From assembly GCA_002748705.1 (NCBI GenBank), contig PDSZ01000044.1:26042-90041 (forward strand): DNA of 64,000 nt. The letters run 5' to 3'. Positions 26,287 through 35,531 of this stretch are shown piece by piece. Position numbers and translations under genes: made by a program. Numbering within the stretch: position 1 is the first letter of the stretch; every line of letters begins with the position of its first letter. Source of the DNA: Candidatus Fermentibacterota bacterium. Its GTDB lineage: Bacteria > Fermentibacterota > Fermentibacteria > Fermentibacterales > Fermentibacteraceae. The notes under the pieces are model-generated. The model made no database searches, was not told the origin of the DNA, and saw only the letters and a list, made by a program, of their open reading frames with translations.

Positions 26287-28518
26287 ATGAGACTACTCAC
26301 AGCTTTACTTCTTGCAGCAGCAGGATTTGCTCAGGATCTTCCTGGTCAGCCTTATGCATCATACTGGTTTCCGAATGAACTTCTGACCTGGAGTCCGGCA
26401 AACGATGCCGATGCTCCATACAACCGTTCTTCAGTTGAATTTGCCACAAGGTCATGGGGAGACACACAGTGCAATGCACATGCCACAAGTGATCAGGGTG
26501 GAATATCTGTCCTCAGCATCATGAATCCCTCCACCAGTTTCAATCCCTCACAGGGGGGCCCTGGTATAGATGTGTACGCTTTTAACTACTGGCAGTACAT
26601 AGATTGTCTGACCTTCTGGGGAGGCAGTGCAGGTGAAGGGCTTATTCTTGCCCCTAATCCAGGGGTCATAGACGCAGGGCACAGGAACGGTGTGCCGGTA
26701 TACGGAACCATCTTTCTTCCTCCACTGGCCTACGGTGGTGAGATAGGCTGGGTTGAGGACCTGGTTCAGAAGTCCGGGAGTACCTTTCCTGTTGCAGACA
26801 AGTTAATTGAAATGACTGAGTATTACGGCTTTGATGGATGGTTCATCAATCAGGAGACTGCCGGCGGCAATGCTGCCCTTGCTGCTGATATGCGGGACTT
26901 CATGCTCTACATTCAGGCTAATTCCAACCTGGAGATACAGTGGTATGACGCTATGACTGAAACAGGAGGCATTAACTGGCAGAATGCCCTTACACCAAAC
27001 AATGACTGGTTCTTCCAGCATAACGGTGAGCAGGTGTCCAACTGGATGTTCCTTAACTTCTGGTGGAGTGCTTCGAATCTGAACAGTTCAGCGTCTCTTG
27101 CAGCTTCACTTGGGCGCAGCCCTTATGAGCTTTATGCCGGAGTGGATGTGCAGGCAGGCGGGTATAATACCTCTGTGGACTGGAATGCTCTCTTTCCTGA
27201 AGGTTCAGATCATGTTACATCACTGGGCTTCTACTGCCCGAACTGGACCTACTCCAGTGCAGCCAGCCATGCAGCATTCTATACAAGGGCCAATCGCTTC
27301 TGGTGCGGAGCCAACAGGGATCCGTCTAACACAGAGACAACTCATCCCTGGAAGGGAATAGCCCACTATTACAGTGCCCGTACTCCTGTTACCTCATTTC
27401 CATTCATGACGAATTTCAACACCGGCCAGGGGTACATGTACGCAATTGATGGCGATGTTCTTTCTGAAATGGACTGGCACAACCGAAGCCAGCAGGACAT
27501 TCTTCCCACATGGAGATGGATTGCCGAGAGCGGAGGAACACCTCTCTATCCTGAAATGGACTGGGAGCACTCCTACTTCGGCGGTAACTGCCTCAAGGTA
27601 TCAGGATATCTTTCTTCCGCAAACGAAACCATGCTATATCTTTACAAGACAGACGCCGAAATAGCTGCGAATGATACGCTGCATCTGGTCTGGCATGCAG
27701 AGAATGCCGGTGATCCTTCAGGTATGCAGGCTGCTTTTTCCACCGCCGCAAATCCTGAAGTATTCAACTGCATAGATGTTCCCGATGCAGATGAAGCAGG
27801 CTGGAATCTCTTCAAGTCCCCGATTGGAGCCTTTGCCGGAGAGACAATGGCTGTTGCGGGAATCAAATTCACCAGTTCCACACCGATAACAGATTACACT
27901 GCGCTTGTGGGCAGAATGGGAATAGCCAGGGGAGCGGTTGATGTTCCTCAGCCGCCTTCAGATGTCACCGTTGAGGAGTTCAATCAGGTAAATGATACAA
28001 CGGGGACTGTAAGAATAAGGTGGACTCATTCACCTTCTGATGTGTATACCTACAATGTGTACAGACTCAACTCTGACAACAGCAGAACTTTTCTCTGGGC
28101 AACCCCTGGAGAAGCCTGCTTTGTTCCGCACATAACAAGGTCACTCAGCGAAGAACAGACAACTCTTCTGGTGGAAGCGGTAAGCCCTGAGTTCGGCAGA
28201 TCAGCAGTTGCCACAGCCTCTGTAACCTGGGTAACCACAGGTATTGAAGGTTCTCCTTATGGATTGTTTCTTGACCCTCCTTCAATGAATCCGGTACAGG
28301 GAACTCTCTCCATCGGCTTCACAATTCCCTCTGCAGGTCAGGCTTCACTGAGAGTTTTTGATCTTTCAGGCAGAGTTGTGGATGAACTGGTTGATTCTCA
28401 AGTCCCTGGAGGGAGTTTCACCGTTGACTGGAACACTTCCATGCTTCCATCAGGTGTTTATATGTACCGTCTTGACTGCAGCGAAGGCTCCATTGTCAGA
28501 AAGTGCATGGTTCTCTGA
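26287..28518 (+). CDS. Secreted GH85 endo-beta-N-acetylglucosaminidase
   Basis: GH85 enzymes cut the chitobiose core of N-glycans by substrate-assisted catalysis. The 743-residue protein has a signal peptide (MRLLTALLLAAAGFAQ), then the TIM barrel with YASYWFPNELLTWSP, GVPVYGTIFLPP, and the catalytic pair N188 and E190 in GFDGWFINQETAGG. WYDAMTETGGINWQN and AGVDVQAGG follow. Residues ~380-560 form a jelly-roll-like module, ~575-640 a fibronectin-like module, and ~650-743 a FlgD/sorting-like domain (LRVFDLSGRVVDEL, LPSGVYMYRLD, VRKCMVL). It probably releases glycans from eukaryotic glycoproteins or glycosylated polymers outside the cell. No other glycan-degrading gene is next to it, and it begins about 90 bases after the transposase. 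Confidence 0.87.
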   Translation: MRLLTALLLAAAGFAQDLPGQPYASYWFPNELLTWSPANDADAPYNRSSVEFATRSWGDTQCNAHATSDQGGISVLSIMNPSTSFNPSQGGPGIDVYAFNYWQYIDCLTFWGGSAGEGLILAPNPGVIDAGHRNGVPVYGTIFLPPLAYGGEIGWVEDLVQKSGSTFPVADKLIEMTEYYGFDGWFINQETAGGNAALAADMRDFMLYIQANSNLEIQWYDAMTETGGINWQNALTPNNDWFFQHNGEQVSNWMFLNFWWSASNLNSSASLAASLGRSPYELYAGVDVQAGGYNTSVDWNALFPEGSDHVTSLGFYCPNWTYSSAASHAAFYTRANRFWCGANRDPSNTETTHPWKGIAHYYSARTPVTSFPFMTNFNTGQGYMYAIDGDVLSEMDWHNRSQQDILPTWRWIAESGGTPLYPEMDWEHSYFGGNCLKVSGYLSSANETMLYLYKTDAEIAANDTLHLVWHAENAGDPSGMQAAFSTAANPEVFNCIDVPDADEAGWNLFKSPIGAFAGETMAVAGIKFTSSTPITDYTALVGRMGIARGAVDVPQPPSDVTVEEFNQVNDTTGTVRIRWTHSPSDVYTYNVYRLNSDNSRTFLWATPGEACFVPHITRSLSEEQTTLLVEAVSPEFGRSAVATASVTWVTTGIEGSPYGLFLDPPSMNPVQGTLSIGFTIPSAGQASLRVFDLSGRVVDELVDSQVPGGSFTVDWNTSMLPSGVYMYRLDCSEGSIVRKCMVL

Positions 28519-28870
28519 GAAGCTTAACAGTCTGTGATTCTGAAAAGGTTTTTCGAACACAAAGTCTGATTGTCCGAAAAAGCGGAAGCAAAAGATTCTG
28601 ACTTGGATCTTGAACTATGGAACAGCTATGAAGTACTCTGTTTTCGGCGCTTTCGCATGTTTTGTGTGAGCAGTCGATTTGCGAGTATCTTCGTAATTCT
28701 GAAACTGGATACCGGTAGGCTGATAGTGATATTCAGTGATTGAAATCTAATCATTAAGGTCAGCTCTGGCATGATTTGAAGCGAGCGATGCAGGAAAACA
28801 GTGATTCTTCCTGCTCTGATTATGGAAAGAGAGCCCGGCGTTAAACCGGGCTCTTTGAAGTATCGTGATT
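28519..28870. other. Gene-free region between convergent genes
   Basis: About 350 bases lie between the convergent GH85 and OmpA-family genes. The only clear element is the hairpin at 28830-28854. No plausible gene or RNA is visible in the rest. Confidence 0.5.
28830..28854 (-). terminator. Terminator of the OmpA-family gene
   Basis: AGAGCCCGG and CCGGGCTCT form a perfect 9-bp stem around a 7-base loop. On the minus strand it is followed by CTTTCC. It is 17 bases past the stop codon and may act in both directions. Confidence 0.55.
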
Positions 28871-30856
28871 CTATATGCTGATAACGGTGAACTCGATACG
28901 GCGGTTTCGGGCCTTGTTTGCCGGTGAATCGTTAGGCGCAACAGGATTTGATTCACCAAAGCCTGCTGTTGAGAGCCTGCTGCCGGCAATGCCTGTGCTG
29001 GTCAGATAACGGTAGACTGACTGGGCTCTTCTTTCGCTCAGTGACTGGTTGGAGCTTGCACTTCCGTCACTGTCAGTATGGCCTGCGATCTGCATTCGCG
29101 CTGTAGGGTTGTCTCTCATTAGAATGGCAACACTGTCAAGTACAGTGTAGCTTTCAGGTTTGAGGTTTGCGCTGCCGGAATCAAAGTATATGTTGTCGAA
29201 ACTCATTACTTCACCTTCACGAAGAGCAGCTCTCAGGGAGAAATCAACTATCACAGTTTCGCCGGGAATGACAGTAACAGACTTATTGTCGGTAATCCAC
29301 CCGTCAGCCTGAACTGCAACAGGTAATGTGCCTCCCATGACCTGAGCTGTAAACATTCCTGTTGCGTCTGTGGTGACAATTACCGGAGTCGGTGTGCCGA
29401 TGGTTACTTTTGCTCCTTCAATCGGTCTTCCCTGATCATCTTTTATGCAGCCGCTGAGTGTTCCAGTGTTGGACACCAGGGCAAAATCCAGTGTTGCTGA
29501 GTGATTCTTTTCTGCAATAACAATGGCGTTTGCAGTTTTGTAGCCTGGGGCGATAACTGCTACAGGTACTTCTCCTGCAGGAATGTTGTAAGTGTAGAAT
29601 CCGGTTTCAGCATCGCTTGTAACATTGGCAACAGCCATGCCAGGGAATGTTATGGTTGCAAAAACAGGCAATCCTGTTATTGAATCGGTAACCACTCCTG
29701 AAAGAGTTGAGACATCTTCTGATTCTTCATTTGAGACCATATCAGAAGAGAATCCTGCGGAAATGCTGACACCATAGTCAAAGGTCCCTCCTATGGGAAG
29801 AGGTGCCCTTTCAGCTCTTTCTTCCTCGGTAACCTGATCCTGTGTCTGGTAGAGTGAATGACCAAGGTCGTAGTAAAGAGGGTCGAAATCACTTGCGCTC
29901 AGATCAAACGAGACATTGAAAAATGCTCCCGAGTTGTTCTTAAATCTTATACCGGGGGTAAAATAGGAAACTTCAGCATTTTCCCTGTCCAGCATTTTTC
30001 GTTTGGAGTACTCAACGAAAATGTCTGCGTATGGAGTAGGAAGCTCAATGCCCAGCCCCAGATTTAATACACCATCTGAAACTTCAAGGTTGATTTCAGT
30101 TGAATCAGAGTATGCCCAGCCGATGCTGTCAGGGGTAACTCTGAAATCAGTGAAGTGGTAGTTCTGAGTGTAGCTTGCGTAGCCTATGTTAAGGTGAGCC
30201 TGCAGAGGAGTTACATGCAGCCAGCGGCCAAAATCACCTGTTATAAGCAGATCAGCACCGAATGTGCTGTTTCCTGTGGTGGTGAATGGTCTTCTGGCGT
30301 TACTGATAAGCTGGCCATGGTGCAATCGTCCGTCAGGATCATCCTGAACTCTCATGAATACTGTATCTGAAGGTGCAATACCGATATTTATATCGCCGCC
30401 GAACCAGAGCACATCCTTAAGGGAATTAATTGGATCGTAACCGCCATGAAGGGTGAAGTTTATGTTTTCGAAACCATAAATCTCTTCCCATTGCCCTGTT
30501 GATCTCTCTTCGTATAGCTCTCTTTCATAGATAGTTGCTATGTAGCTTACAGAAGTGGTCAGATCAACAAAATCCCATACTCCGTATCCAAGACTGAGAA
30601 GACCCTGCCCGGTATGCTCTTTTTCGTTCATCTCAGGCAAGAGCATTGTATGAGGAAGAAAATGACTGTGGTAGATAAAGTTTCTGTATTCGTTGACAGC
30701 AGCCCAGTACTTGAAACCGATGCTGAATGACATTTCATTAAATCCCATGGGTTTTGCACTGTTAACCCTGTAAAGGCCAGGCACTCCGTAAATTGAAGGC
30801 CCTGCCACTGAGGCAGTGACCATTATCATAAGAGTGATAATAATTGCTTTACTCAA
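28871..30856 (-). CDS. OmpA-family outer-membrane protein with two carboxypeptidase-like domains
   Basis: I start at the TTG at 30856, six bases after AGGAGGG; the protein is then 661 residues with a signal peptide ending near TASVAGPS. The first ~330 residues look like a beta-barrel with alternating aromatic strands. Two carboxypeptidase-regulatory-like beta-sandwiches follow (TLSGVVTDSITGLPVFATIT and TLSGCIKDDQGRPIEGAKVT). The C-terminal OmpA domain has IYFDSGSANLKPES, the peptidoglycan-binding AGHTDSDGSASSNQSLSERR, and GESNPVAPNDSPANKARNRR. It would span the outer membrane and grip the cell wall. A hairpin follows the gene. Confidence 0.88.
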   Translation of the reverse strand: MSKAIIITLMIMVTASVAGPSIYGVPGLYRVNSAKPMGFNEMSFSIGFKYWAAVNEYRNFIYHSHFLPHTMLLPEMNEKEHTGQGLLSLGYGVWDFVDLTTSVSYIATIYERELYEERSTGQWEEIYGFENINFTLHGGYDPINSLKDVLWFGGDINIGIAPSDTVFMRVQDDPDGRLHHGQLISNARRPFTTTGNSTFGADLLITGDFGRWLHVTPLQAHLNIGYASYTQNYHFTDFRVTPDSIGWAYSDSTEINLEVSDGVLNLGLGIELPTPYADIFVEYSKRKMLDRENAEVSYFTPGIRFKNNSGAFFNVSFDLSASDFDPLYYDLGHSLYQTQDQVTEEERAERAPLPIGGTFDYGVSISAGFSSDMVSNEESEDVSTLSGVVTDSITGLPVFATITFPGMAVANVTSDAETGFYTYNIPAGEVPVAVIAPGYKTANAIVIAEKNHSATLDFALVSNTGTLSGCIKDDQGRPIEGAKVTIGTPTPVIVTTDATGMFTAQVMGGTLPVAVQADGWITDNKSVTVIPGETVIVDFSLRAALREGEVMSFDNIYFDSGSANLKPESYTVLDSVAILMRDNPTARMQIAGHTDSDGSASSNQSLSERRAQSVYRYLTSTGIAGSRLSTAGFGESNPVAPNDSPANKARNRRIEFTVISI

Positions 30857-30969
30857 TGTTTCCCTCCTGAATTGGGTGGCAAAAAAATCTATGGTGCAAA
30901 GAATGTTAAGAATAAGTGTTTCGGTCAACTGATGGTTGGATCAGGCAATTCTGCAAAAACATGGCATGG

Positions 30970-30998
30970 TTGACCTGAATATGATTTGTTTCTATTGA
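30970..30998 (+). promoter_or_regulatory. Possible acyP promoter
   Basis: TTGACC at 30970-30975 and TATTGA at 30993-30998 are 17 bases apart. Transcription would begin about 31005, only a few bases before the ATG at 31008, so the message could be nearly leaderless. No good Shine-Dalgarno site precedes the ATG. Confidence 0.35.
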
Positions 30999-31007
30999 TG
31001 AGTTACA

Positions 31008-31313
31008 ATGCTGGGCAACCGTAAGTATATTCGCGTTCTTCTCTCTGTTTCAGGTTTGGTACAGGGAGTCGGCTTCAGGTATTGGACAAGGTCTGCAGCT
31101 TCCTGTATGGGGCTGGGGGGCTATGTGCGGAATCTGCCTGATGGATCGGTAGAGGTAATGTTGGAAGGTGAACCCTCGCAGGTGGAAAAGATGAAGAATA
31201 TGCTCAGGCAAGGGCCTCCTTTTGCCAGAGTTGATGGAATAGTTGAAGAAGACAGGCGCTGCATCAGTTCATGCCGGCAGGTTTTCGAAATACTAAGCTG
31301 GAGGAATCCATAA
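31008..31313 (+). CDS. acyP: Acylphosphatase
   Basis: The 101-residue protein hydrolyses the carboxyl-phosphate bond of acylphosphates. It has the family signatures [13 protein letters not shown], with catalytic R24, and [17 protein letters not shown], with catalytic N42. Length is typical, apart from a ~15-residue cysteine-containing tail. Its stop codon abuts the ATG of the next gene at 31314, so it heads a plus-strand run through the RNase D, Nth and cyclase genes. Confidence 0.92.
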   Translation: MLGNRKYIRVLLSVSGLVQGVGFRYWTRSAASCMGLGGYVRNLPDGSVEVMLEGEPSQVEKMKNMLRQGPPFARVDGIVEEDRRCISSCRQVFEILSWRNP

Positions 31314-32258
31314 ATGAAAATTACGCTCTTTTGTCTGATTATGCTTGTGTTTACTTCGCTTGCGTGGGATCCGCTCTCATCTTACTACTTCAGCGAAGTT
31401 CTTCCTGTAACCGGTGCTGACAGTGACTTTTCACTGGGCTACTTTGGTTTCAGCCAGTACTGGGAAACCGATACCCTTGGTTTCGACAGCCTTTACGAAC
31501 ACCGTAAGGGATACGGGGTTATCAGGTTTATGTGGAATGGCAGATACGGCCTTACATCCAGTCATACAATAGGTATTGCCGTACCTGGTTTCCTGCAGCT
31601 TTCCGGCCCTGGAGATACCACAGGAGTGGGAATTGCAGACCCGTGGATTGTTTTGGACGGCTGGATGTCCAGAGATCCCCAGTTTATTCTCAGAGGGGCT
31701 CTCCGACCGTCTCTAAAGGGAACTTTTGAGGCAGGTGACTACAGTGAAAGTGACCGTCATGTTGCAGCGGAAGTATCAGCAACGGTACAAATGCCCCTGG
31801 CAGACAGATCTTCCGGACCTCAGATGAAGTTCTCCGGCGGATTGCGTAATTACTTTACTGCCTGGGGAGAAAATCCAGGCGCTCCAGGTGATTCTGCCGA
31901 GACTTCCCCTGGAATGGAACTGCGCGGTGGCGCAATGGTGATTCTGCCTGTTAACAGGGAACTGGATTTTAACGCCGGACTTGAGTTTGCCAAAAGAGGG
32001 GAGACAGAGGTTGATTCAGAGGACATCAACGGAAGTGAAGTCTCATATATTGATCTCAGATCAGGAATCACTCTGAATAACTCGCAGCTTGAACTTACAG
32101 TGGATGTTTTCTACAGGCTTTCAGGAGAGAATGTGAACAAGGAGTGGGGGCTGATGGTCAGCGGTATAGGCATGGGTTTAGGTGATTTGTTTACGACAGG
32201 TTCCGGAGGCCGTTCCGGCTCTGGAACTGGTTCAGGATCAGGCTCCGGAAGAAGATAA
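31314..32258 (+). CDS. Exported protein, probable outer-membrane beta-barrel
   Basis: The 314-residue protein has a signal peptide (MKITLFCLIMLVFTSLAWD). The mature part has repeated amphipathic strands (GYFGFSQYW, GIAVPGFLQL, HVAAEVSATVQMPL, SYIDLRSGITL), which suggest a porin-like barrel. The C-terminus is glycine/serine-rich (TGSGGRSGSGTGSGSGS), unusual for a barrel end and possibly a low-complexity tail. No family is recognised. It begins directly after acyP and the next gene starts six bases later. Confidence 0.65.
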   Translation: MKITLFCLIMLVFTSLAWDPLSSYYFSEVLPVTGADSDFSLGYFGFSQYWETDTLGFDSLYEHRKGYGVIRFMWNGRYGLTSSHTIGIAVPGFLQLSGPGDTTGVGIADPWIVLDGWMSRDPQFILRGALRPSLKGTFEAGDYSESDRHVAAEVSATVQMPLADRSSGPQMKFSGGLRNYFTAWGENPGAPGDSAETSPGMELRGGAMVILPVNRELDFNAGLEFAKRGETEVDSEDINGSEVSYIDLRSGITLNNSQLELTVDVFYRLSGENVNKEWGLMVSGIGMGLGDLFTTGSGGRSGSGTGSGSGSGRR

Positions 32259-32263
32259 TCCTG

Positions 32264-33016
32264 TTGAAACGGTTTTTTGCGATACTGATTACTGCTCTTG
32301 CTGTTCTAGTTATCGCTCTGCTGGCAAGACCGCACAGCCCGGGAGCGCAATGGACAGGTACAGTTGAGAATTACCTGAAAGCTCTGGAAGAAGGCCGTGG
32401 ACAGGAGGCTCTGGACATGCTTTGTCCTGAGCTGGCAGGAGAACTTTCCGAAGACTTTCTGCTCAGGCTTCTGGAAGAAGAAGTTCCTTCTCAGCTTTCA
32501 TGGAACGGTTCAGACAGCAGAGGAATCAGAATAGCCGGCGAAACTCCGGAAACTGGTACCAGAGTGGTCTGGCTGGCTGTTTCTGACGGACAGATGCTCA
32601 TAGCAGGAGACACATCATTGGACAAATTACTGGGTACTGCTGTTTTCTTGTGCAGGGAAAACGCAGTGACTGACCCTGATGGATGCTGCCCTGTATCTGG
32701 TGCGCCATACGCCGCTGATGAAGCAGGAGAACTTGTCATATGTCCCTCCGGTCATCTGGGCAGCGGACTGGCTGTTGGCCAGGGAAGATGCGCAGAGAGA
32801 AGAGACTCTGTATTGGCAGAACTTAATAATTATTTAGCTTCAGGATATGAATTTCCGTCAACTCTGGAAGAAATGTATACACTTAGCGGAGGAGAGTCTG
32901 GAAGAAGGGGAGGCTACAGTTGTCCCGACAATGGATACAAGTACTACGAAATAAGGGAGGGAGCGGTGTACTGTCCTTTTCACGAAAGCTCTTCTCTTCC
33001 GGCGGAGATGAAATGA
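32264..33016 (+). CDS. Exported or membrane-anchored protein of unknown function
   Basis: Translation begins at a TTG. The 250-residue protein has one N-terminal hydrophobic segment (residues ~4-21, FFAILITALAVLVIALLA) and a soluble domain outside the membrane. Cysteines form pairs typical of a zinc site or disulfides (CRENAV...GCCPVSG, ICPSGH, and YSCPDNGYKYYE...YCPFHES). The end resembles the tail of type II pseudopilin-like or zinc-ribbon-like proteins, but I assign no family. The stop codon overlaps the ATG of the RNase D gene (ATGA). Confidence 0.6.
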   Translation: MKRFFAILITALAVLVIALLARPHSPGAQWTGTVENYLKALEEGRGQEALDMLCPELAGELSEDFLLRLLEEEVPSQLSWNGSDSRGIRIAGETPETGTRVVWLAVSDGQMLIAGDTSLDKLLGTAVFLCRENAVTDPDGCCPVSGAPYAADEAGELVICPSGHLGSGLAVGQGRCAERRDSVLAELNNYLASGYEFPSTLEEMYTLSGGESGRRGGYSCPDNGYKYYEIREGAVYCPFHESSSLPAEMK

Positions 33017-34197
33017 AGGATTTTCCCACTCTGATTCAGAATGACGAGATGCTGAAAGAGTTTGTAGAAGCCCTTCGCAAAAAGTCTGCAGTAGCATTGG
33101 ATACCGAGTTTCACTGCGAGAGAAGGTACTGGCCTGATCTTTTCCTTGTACAACTTGCGGCTGACGGTATTTCTCCTGCGGCAGTGGATCCACTTGCAGT
33201 CAGTGACCTTACTCCCCTTGGTGAGCTCTTTGCCGATCCTTCGGTAGTTAAGGTTATACACAGTGCAAGGAATGACCTGGGAATTCTTTTTCACTGCATA
33301 AACGGCTTTAAAGTGGTTAATCTCTTTGACTCACAGGTAGCTGCTTCGTTCCTGGGCTACGGAGAGCAGATAAGCCTGGTTAATCTGGTGCAGAAAATAT
33401 GCGGAGTGAAAGCTCGAAAGAAGTATTCAATGAGTGACTGGTCTGCAAGGCCCCTGGATGATGGACAGATAGAGTATGCTCTGGATGATGTCAGGTACCT
33501 TGTGGAGATACACCGATCCCTTTCCGCCGATCTGCAAAAGAAGGGCCGTACTGAATGGTTTCAGGGAGAACAGGAGTCTCTGGCTGATCCGGAAACCTAC
33601 AGAGTGTCTCTGGATAAGCTGTTCAGCAAAGCCAGATCTGCCGGAAAGGTGAAGAAGAGCAATTTTCCTCTTCTCTGGAGGCTGGTCAACTGGCGGGAAA
33701 ATACTGCAATGGAAAAAAACAGGCCAAGACAGTTTATTGCCCGTGATCATCTTCTTTGCAGACTGGCAGTTCTTTCTCCATCCAGTGTAAAGTCGATCTC
33801 CAGAATCAGAGGTCTTCCAGGAGGCTTTGTTGAGAAATTTGGTGAGGAGATTGTACAGATTGCTTCTGAATGCAGGAAGAATCCTCCGAAAGATGTTCCT
33901 GTTATCAGAATGCCCAGACACGACTGGGGTTATGCGGCCAGAAAGGACATCATCAGGCTTTTTCTGAAAATGAAGTCGAAAGAACTGGGCCTTTCTCCTG
34001 GGCTGCTTCTCTCAGGAGAAAGCCTGGAGTCAATTCTTGAGAGTCCTCCGATAACACTGAAGCAGTTTAACAGCAGATCAAATCTGTCCGGCTGGCGCAA
34101 GGAGGTTTTGGGCAGAGAACTTGTTCAGGTACTCTCAGGGGAACTGGCCATATCACTGAAGAAGGGCAAGTCAGTACGGTTTGTAAAGGTGAAGTAA
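33013..34197 (+). CDS. rnd: Ribonuclease D
   Basis: RNase D trims tRNA 3' ends. The 394-residue protein has the DEDDy exonuclease motifs: AVALDTEFHCERR (D30 and E32), HSARNDLGILFH and YALDDVRYLVEIH with the tyrosine and last aspartate. HRDC-like helical domains follow (ENTAMEKNRPRQFIARDHLL). I use the ATG at 33013, which follows GGCGGAG and overlaps the previous stop; the open frame extends 93 bases further upstream but that would overlap the previous gene. The next gene, nth, begins 24 bases after the stop. Confidence 0.9.
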   Translation: MKDFPTLIQNDEMLKEFVEALRKKSAVALDTEFHCERRYWPDLFLVQLAADGISPAAVDPLAVSDLTPLGELFADPSVVKVIHSARNDLGILFHCINGFKVVNLFDSQVAASFLGYGEQISLVNLVQKICGVKARKKYSMSDWSARPLDDGQIEYALDDVRYLVEIHRSLSADLQKKGRTEWFQGEQESLADPETYRVSLDKLFSKARSAGKVKKSNFPLLWRLVNWRENTAMEKNRPRQFIARDHLLCRLAVLSPSSVKSISRIRGLPGGFVEKFGEEIVQIASECRKNPPKDVPVIRMPRHDWGYAARKDIIRLFLKMKSKELGLSPGLLLSGESLESILESPPITLKQFNSRSNLSGWRKEVLGRELVQVLSGELAISLKKGKSVRFVKVK

Positions 34198-34220
34198 AAC
34201 CTGCAGTTCTTCTGAGGGAG

Positions 34221-34817
34221 ATGGCAGTTGCTTCAGGAGAGCAGGGTATTCCATCACCTCTGGCTGCAGGCAGAGATCCTTTTCGAGTACTTGTGGGAAC
34301 AGTGGTCAGCCTGAGAACAAGAGATGCAGTTACTGAAAAGGTTACAGCGAGGGTGTTCAGTAGGGTTTCTTCCCCTGCAGAGATGTATGACCTTGATCAG
34401 TCCGAGCTGGCAGAACTGCTCTATCCTGCAGGTTTCTATCGCCGGAAGGCAGCCCAGCTCCTGAAACTGTGCAGTATTCTTCTCTGCCGCTATGATGGTA
34501 AGGTTCCATCAACCAGAGAGGAACTTGAGTCTCTTCCGGGAGTTGGAGAAAAAACCGCAGCTTTTGTTCTTTCAATGGCATTCGGTATTCCTGCTGTATG
34601 TGTGGACATTCATGTGCACAGAATCAGCAATCGACTGGGGCTGGTAAAAACAACAACTCCTTCAGAGACCGAAGCCGCCCTTATGAAGATATTCCCGAAA
34701 AAACTCTGGATTCCGCTTAATCATGTGTTCGTGCGGTTCGGTCAGAGAGTATGCCTGCCTGTAGGCCCCAGGTGTGTCTACTGCCCTCTGAAGGGATGGT
34801 GTCTGAATGCTTCATGA
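34221..34817 (+). CDS. nth: Endonuclease III
   Basis: This is a bifunctional DNA glycosylase/AP lyase that removes oxidised pyrimidines. The 198-residue protein has the helix-hairpin-helix with catalytic lysine (ESLPGVGEKTAAF, K111), the catalytic aspartate D129 in CVDIHVHRISNRLG, and a C-terminal [4Fe-4S] loop with C178, C185, C188 and C194 (C-X6-C-X2-C-X5-C). VVSLRTRDAVTEKV is the lesion-recognition loop. The GAGGGAG sequence touches the ATG, which is unusually tight for a ribosome binding site, but no alternative start lies upstream. The end overlaps the next gene by 11 bases. Confidence 0.92.
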   Translation: MAVASGEQGIPSPLAAGRDPFRVLVGTVVSLRTRDAVTEKVTARVFSRVSSPAEMYDLDQSELAELLYPAGFYRRKAAQLLKLCSILLCRYDGKVPSTREELESLPGVGEKTAAFVLSMAFGIPAVCVDIHVHRISNRLGLVKTTTPSETEAALMKIFPKKLWIPLNHVFVRFGQRVCLPVGPRCVYCPLKGWCLNAS

Positions 34818-35346
34818 TATCACAAAGAGTCTTTTTGAGGGTATTCAGGTATGGCCTGGCGATGTGGATTTTGTGAAGAAAACAGTAGAAGATCAGGGTT
34901 TTTTTACTTCATCAGTGGTGATGTCTCTTCATACAGGAACCCATATGGACGCCCCTGCACACAGGTTTCCCCAGGGCAAGACCATAGATGAGTTTCGACC
35001 GTTCATTCTTACTTCGTATCTGGGGAAAAGCCCATTTGTCAAAGGAAGTGCAGTACTTTTCAGAGGGCCTGTAACCGGAGAAACTGCTAAAGCGCTGGCA
35101 GAGGCGGAAGTGGCCCTTGTGGGAACCGATTCATCGTCCATCGACATAGACGGTTCTGTGCAGGCACATGAAGTTCTTCTTGGGAATGGCATACCTGTGA
35201 TTGAAAACCTTGATTTGTCGCAAATTGAACCTGGAAAGTATCTTCTGCTTGCTTTCCCTGTGAAGATATCCGGTGCCGATGCTTCCCCTGTAAGAATTAT
35301 TCTTGCAGACTCACTTGAGGATATTATTCCGGCAGACTGGAAGTAG
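34807..35346 (+). CDS. Cyclase-family metal hydrolase (KynB-like)
   Basis: The 179-residue protein belongs to the cyclase/arylformamidase family. It has LHDITKSLFEGIQVWPGD and the metal-binding motif HTGTHMDAPAH (H-x-G-T-H-x-D-x-P-x-H), and ends in LLLAFPVKISGADASPVRI. Members include kynurenine formamidase and less defined cyclases. No kynurenine pathway gene lies nearby, so I do not use kynB. The gene overlaps nth by 11 bases, and its product probably shares only the transcript. Confidence 0.82.
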   Translation: MLHDITKSLFEGIQVWPGDVDFVKKTVEDQGFFTSSVVMSLHTGTHMDAPAHRFPQGKTIDEFRPFILTSYLGKSPFVKGSAVLFRGPVTGETAKALAEAEVALVGTDSSSIDIDGSVQAHEVLLGNGIPVIENLDLSQIEPGKYLLLAFPVKISGADASPVRIILADSLEDIIPADWK

Positions 35347-35531
35347 GTGCGGCATATTAGGTACAGCATAACCTGGCAGTCTGCTGCCTTTATCAATTGG
35401 CAGGGTTGTGACTGCACCGTACCATTGTCTGAAGGCTGCCTCTCATTACAGAGTGAAGCAGATATATTGAGTTTGTTATATGTTGCAGTTATGTTCAGCG
35501 TTTCAAAACAATAACTTTAAGGATGTATGTA

